This document shows positions 61,771 through 64,000 of a stretch of DNA of 64,000 nucleotides, one piece after another; the stretch's first letter is position 1; the number at the start of each line of letters is the position of its first letter. The notes under the pieces were generated by a model, which saw only the letters and a list, made by a program, of their open reading frames with translations, did no database searches and was not told the origin of the DNA. Source of the DNA: Lichenostomus cassidix (taxonomy: Eukaryota > Chordata > Aves > Passeriformes > Meliphagidae); contig CM039182.1 in NCBI GenBank assembly GCA_008360975.2, forward strand, positions 106,878,443 through 106,942,442, read 5' to 3'. A program made the position numbers and the translations under genes.

Positions 61771-64000
61771 CTTTAAAGTTGTAGCCCGTGCGAGTGTACC
61801 GATCCCAAGAGTTGTGAAGAACAATGAGAGAGGGAAAGTACGGCTGGTCATGAGTTTCTGGATTAAAATTTAGCCAAAGACACAGGGAAAGTAAGCAAGA
61901 AGGGCACAGCTGAGGTTTGTATCCTGTTACAAGGGCCAGTTTCCCGGGTTTGCACCTGATGGAGCACGTGTTTGGTCTTTTTAGCAATTCTGAGAGAAAT
62001 GCTTGGATTTGCTGTTATGAAACAGTGACTTTCCCTGAGTAACAGCGTCCTGTTTGTATCTTCTGATAGGCAAGCAAAATATTAGCATTTACTAATGGCT
62101 GTATTCGAGCATTTATTCACTTTTAGAAGTGTTTTGCAGAATGCAAAGCGCACATTATAAACTACTCCATAAACCAGCTGTCTGATGAGAATAATTACCT
62201 GTCACCTAAATGAGCCTGGCCCCTCACATCCTTCAACCCATCCATCCCTAAAGGCCTGAAAACTAAAGGCTCTGCAGCATTTCTGGAAAGTAACCAGATC
62301 TGAGCTCTGGCTGCTGCTTCTTATGGTTCTACTGCTGCCTTTAAATTTACTTGGCAGGAATAGCAACACTAGCAGAAAAATTGCTCTCACCAACATCATT
62401 TTACTGAATCTTCTAGCCTTGACCATGTTTGAATCACACAGTGGGCCTGATTCAAACTCATTTACTTAGAACCAAAACTTTCCTCTGGCTCATAGTTCCC
62501 TACTTTTGGATATTGTGATAAAAAGATGAGAGAGCAGGGGTGGGTAATACCTTCTGAACCACATCTCCTTATGTTGAGAGGCATTTTTTTGGGAGAGCAG
62601 AGCAGAGGAGAAAATTGTGTGTTTCTTCCACACGTGAATGACTCCTCAGGGAATCCTTCATCTGTAGCGCAAACCCAAGAAAACAGGGCTTTTTTTTTTT
62701 TTCTAATCCACAAAAATAGTCTATCATTAAGTAGGCATAGCTGGAAATTCAGAGTTAGTACTGCTACTAGATTGAGATTGTCAACTTTTTTCACGTGTAT
62801 CATGCAAAAGCCAGCAAACAGTGGCAATTTCTGGCCAAGATTCAAAGAAGTGATTTAGAAGTCAAAGTGTTGATCTCCCAGTTCAGCCTCAGATTGCATT
62901 TATGACTGTGTTTTAACTAGTATGAAAATAGTGGACATAAGTTAATGTTTAAACTAGGAGATCTCAAGGGCTTCCAGAAAAACCTTTTTAAAATTCCATG
63001 ATTGAGTTGAAGAGAGTATTAGGGTAATTCCCATGTTAGTCATGGAGTTGAGTCTCTCTTTCAACTTGTCCAAATTAATTTTCATTCCTAAGGTTCATAA
63101 AAATTCTGTAAAAAATGAATGGTTTCAATTTGGAATATACTAGATTGCTCATGGCTTCAAATATTTTGGAAAAAGAGACCCTTTCCCTTGTGGGTCTATT
63201 CTTACATTTAATCTGCCAGGTACTGCCACTATTACTCCTCTCCTCAATTCAAATTATGCAGATTAAGTACTTTACTGACAGTTTAGGTCCTGATCTGACA
63301 TTTATACGTGTGATCTTAGCAAGTTGAGTTACACTGCACACATGCATACTCCTGTTCATATGTCTTAAGTATTTACTAGGTGGAAGGATAGATATATTGC
63401 TCAAAAGTACTAAGGGCATATTAGTTTTTGCCCAGTCTTCTTGTATTCTTCATGGCAATATAAAGAAATATTTTGATTTTTTTTAAAAAAACAAAACAAA
63501 ACCAAATCGCACAATTAATGGGTCTGAGGACATTCAAAGCTTATTCATGAGTTTTATCACAATAGTGGGAAAAGCAGTGAATATTTTTTACTATGACACA
63601 AAGGCTGCACACACTATCAGCTAATCCAGATAAATTCTTTTAACAGAAAAGGAAGAAGCACTGACAAAAACAAAAATCCAGCTTTTTAGGAATGTGATTT
63701 TTAACTTGTGTTCTGTTGTCATCCTAAGACTCCAGATTTGTTTTGAATAGTCTGTGACAGGCAATGGGGAAAAAGCATATTTGTATATTCTCTATAGCAA
63801 CTTCACACATGTGAAATTCCTAAGGGGAGGGAGATTTTTCTGAATAGTAGGATTGTTAGTTGTTGGCACCACATGAAAATGATTTATTGCTTTAGGAAGT
63901 AAATAATCATGTATGGCCAAGGAGAATGCAGTTTTATATAGATAGCATCAAGTGGGTAAGAAAAACTGAGTGACATAGATACTAAAACAGCCTAAATATT
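61771..64000. other. Upstream flank without recognisable genes
   Basis: CpG-poor, AT-rich DNA upstream of CDH2 with short T and A runs (for example 62691-62702). The open frames are short chance frames: 127 codons on the minus strand at 62462-62845 and 110 on the plus strand at 62526-62858, overlapping each other. I see no repeat element or RNA gene. Confidence 0.6.

Noticed and set aside
61422..61776. Pro/Val/Ala and Gly/Thr repeat proteins on both strands
   Set aside because: They are translations of a six-base minisatellite, which keeps all frames open.

Overview
The window is vertebrate nuclear DNA, almost certainly from a bird. It is AT-rich with one strong CpG island, has no dense coding, and carries degenerate CR1 LINE copies, the characteristic avian retrotransposon. 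The only protein-coding gene I can support is the 5' end of CDH2 (N-cadherin), on the minus strand. Exon 1 codes for the signal peptide (59639-59713). Exon 2 codes for the start of the propeptide (48477-48588). Joined in frame, they give 62 complete residues plus one base, matching the N terminus of avian N-cadherin as I remember it. Four residues (4, 7, 36, 39) differ from the chicken protein as I remember it, so a bird other than chicken is likely.

Layout in + coordinates: 61.8-64.0 kb is upstream flank with no recognisable gene. About 58.0-61.8 kb is the CpG island holding the promoter, 5' UTR, exon 1 and the GC-rich start of intron 1; a GC-rich hexamer minisatellite lies at 61.5-61.6 kb. 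48,589-59,638 is intron 1 (11,050 bases), containing one antisense CR1 of about 0.7 kb and one short CR1-like piece. 1-48,476 is the first 48.5 kb of intron 2, which runs out of the window. I did not find exon 3 by eye. Intron 2 contains an old CR1 with a wrecked reverse transcriptase (44.8-46.1 kb), two short CR1 tails, and several simple and tandem repeats.

Most long open frames here are chance frames, especially in the CpG island, where stop codons are scarce. The interest is regulatory. Avian N-cadherin is known to be controlled by group B1 SOX factors in neural and placodal tissue. The sequence shows two closely spaced SOX core motifs in the promoter CpG island, and one SOX-octamer composite with FGF4-type order and spacing deep in intron 2. 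It also shows a cluster of CAGGTG/CACCTG E-boxes at the start of intron 1, a strong divergent splice donor upstream of the promoter, and a few CpG-retaining intronic segments that may be conserved enhancers. I see no convincing undescribed system, RNA gene, CRISPR array or intact mobile element.
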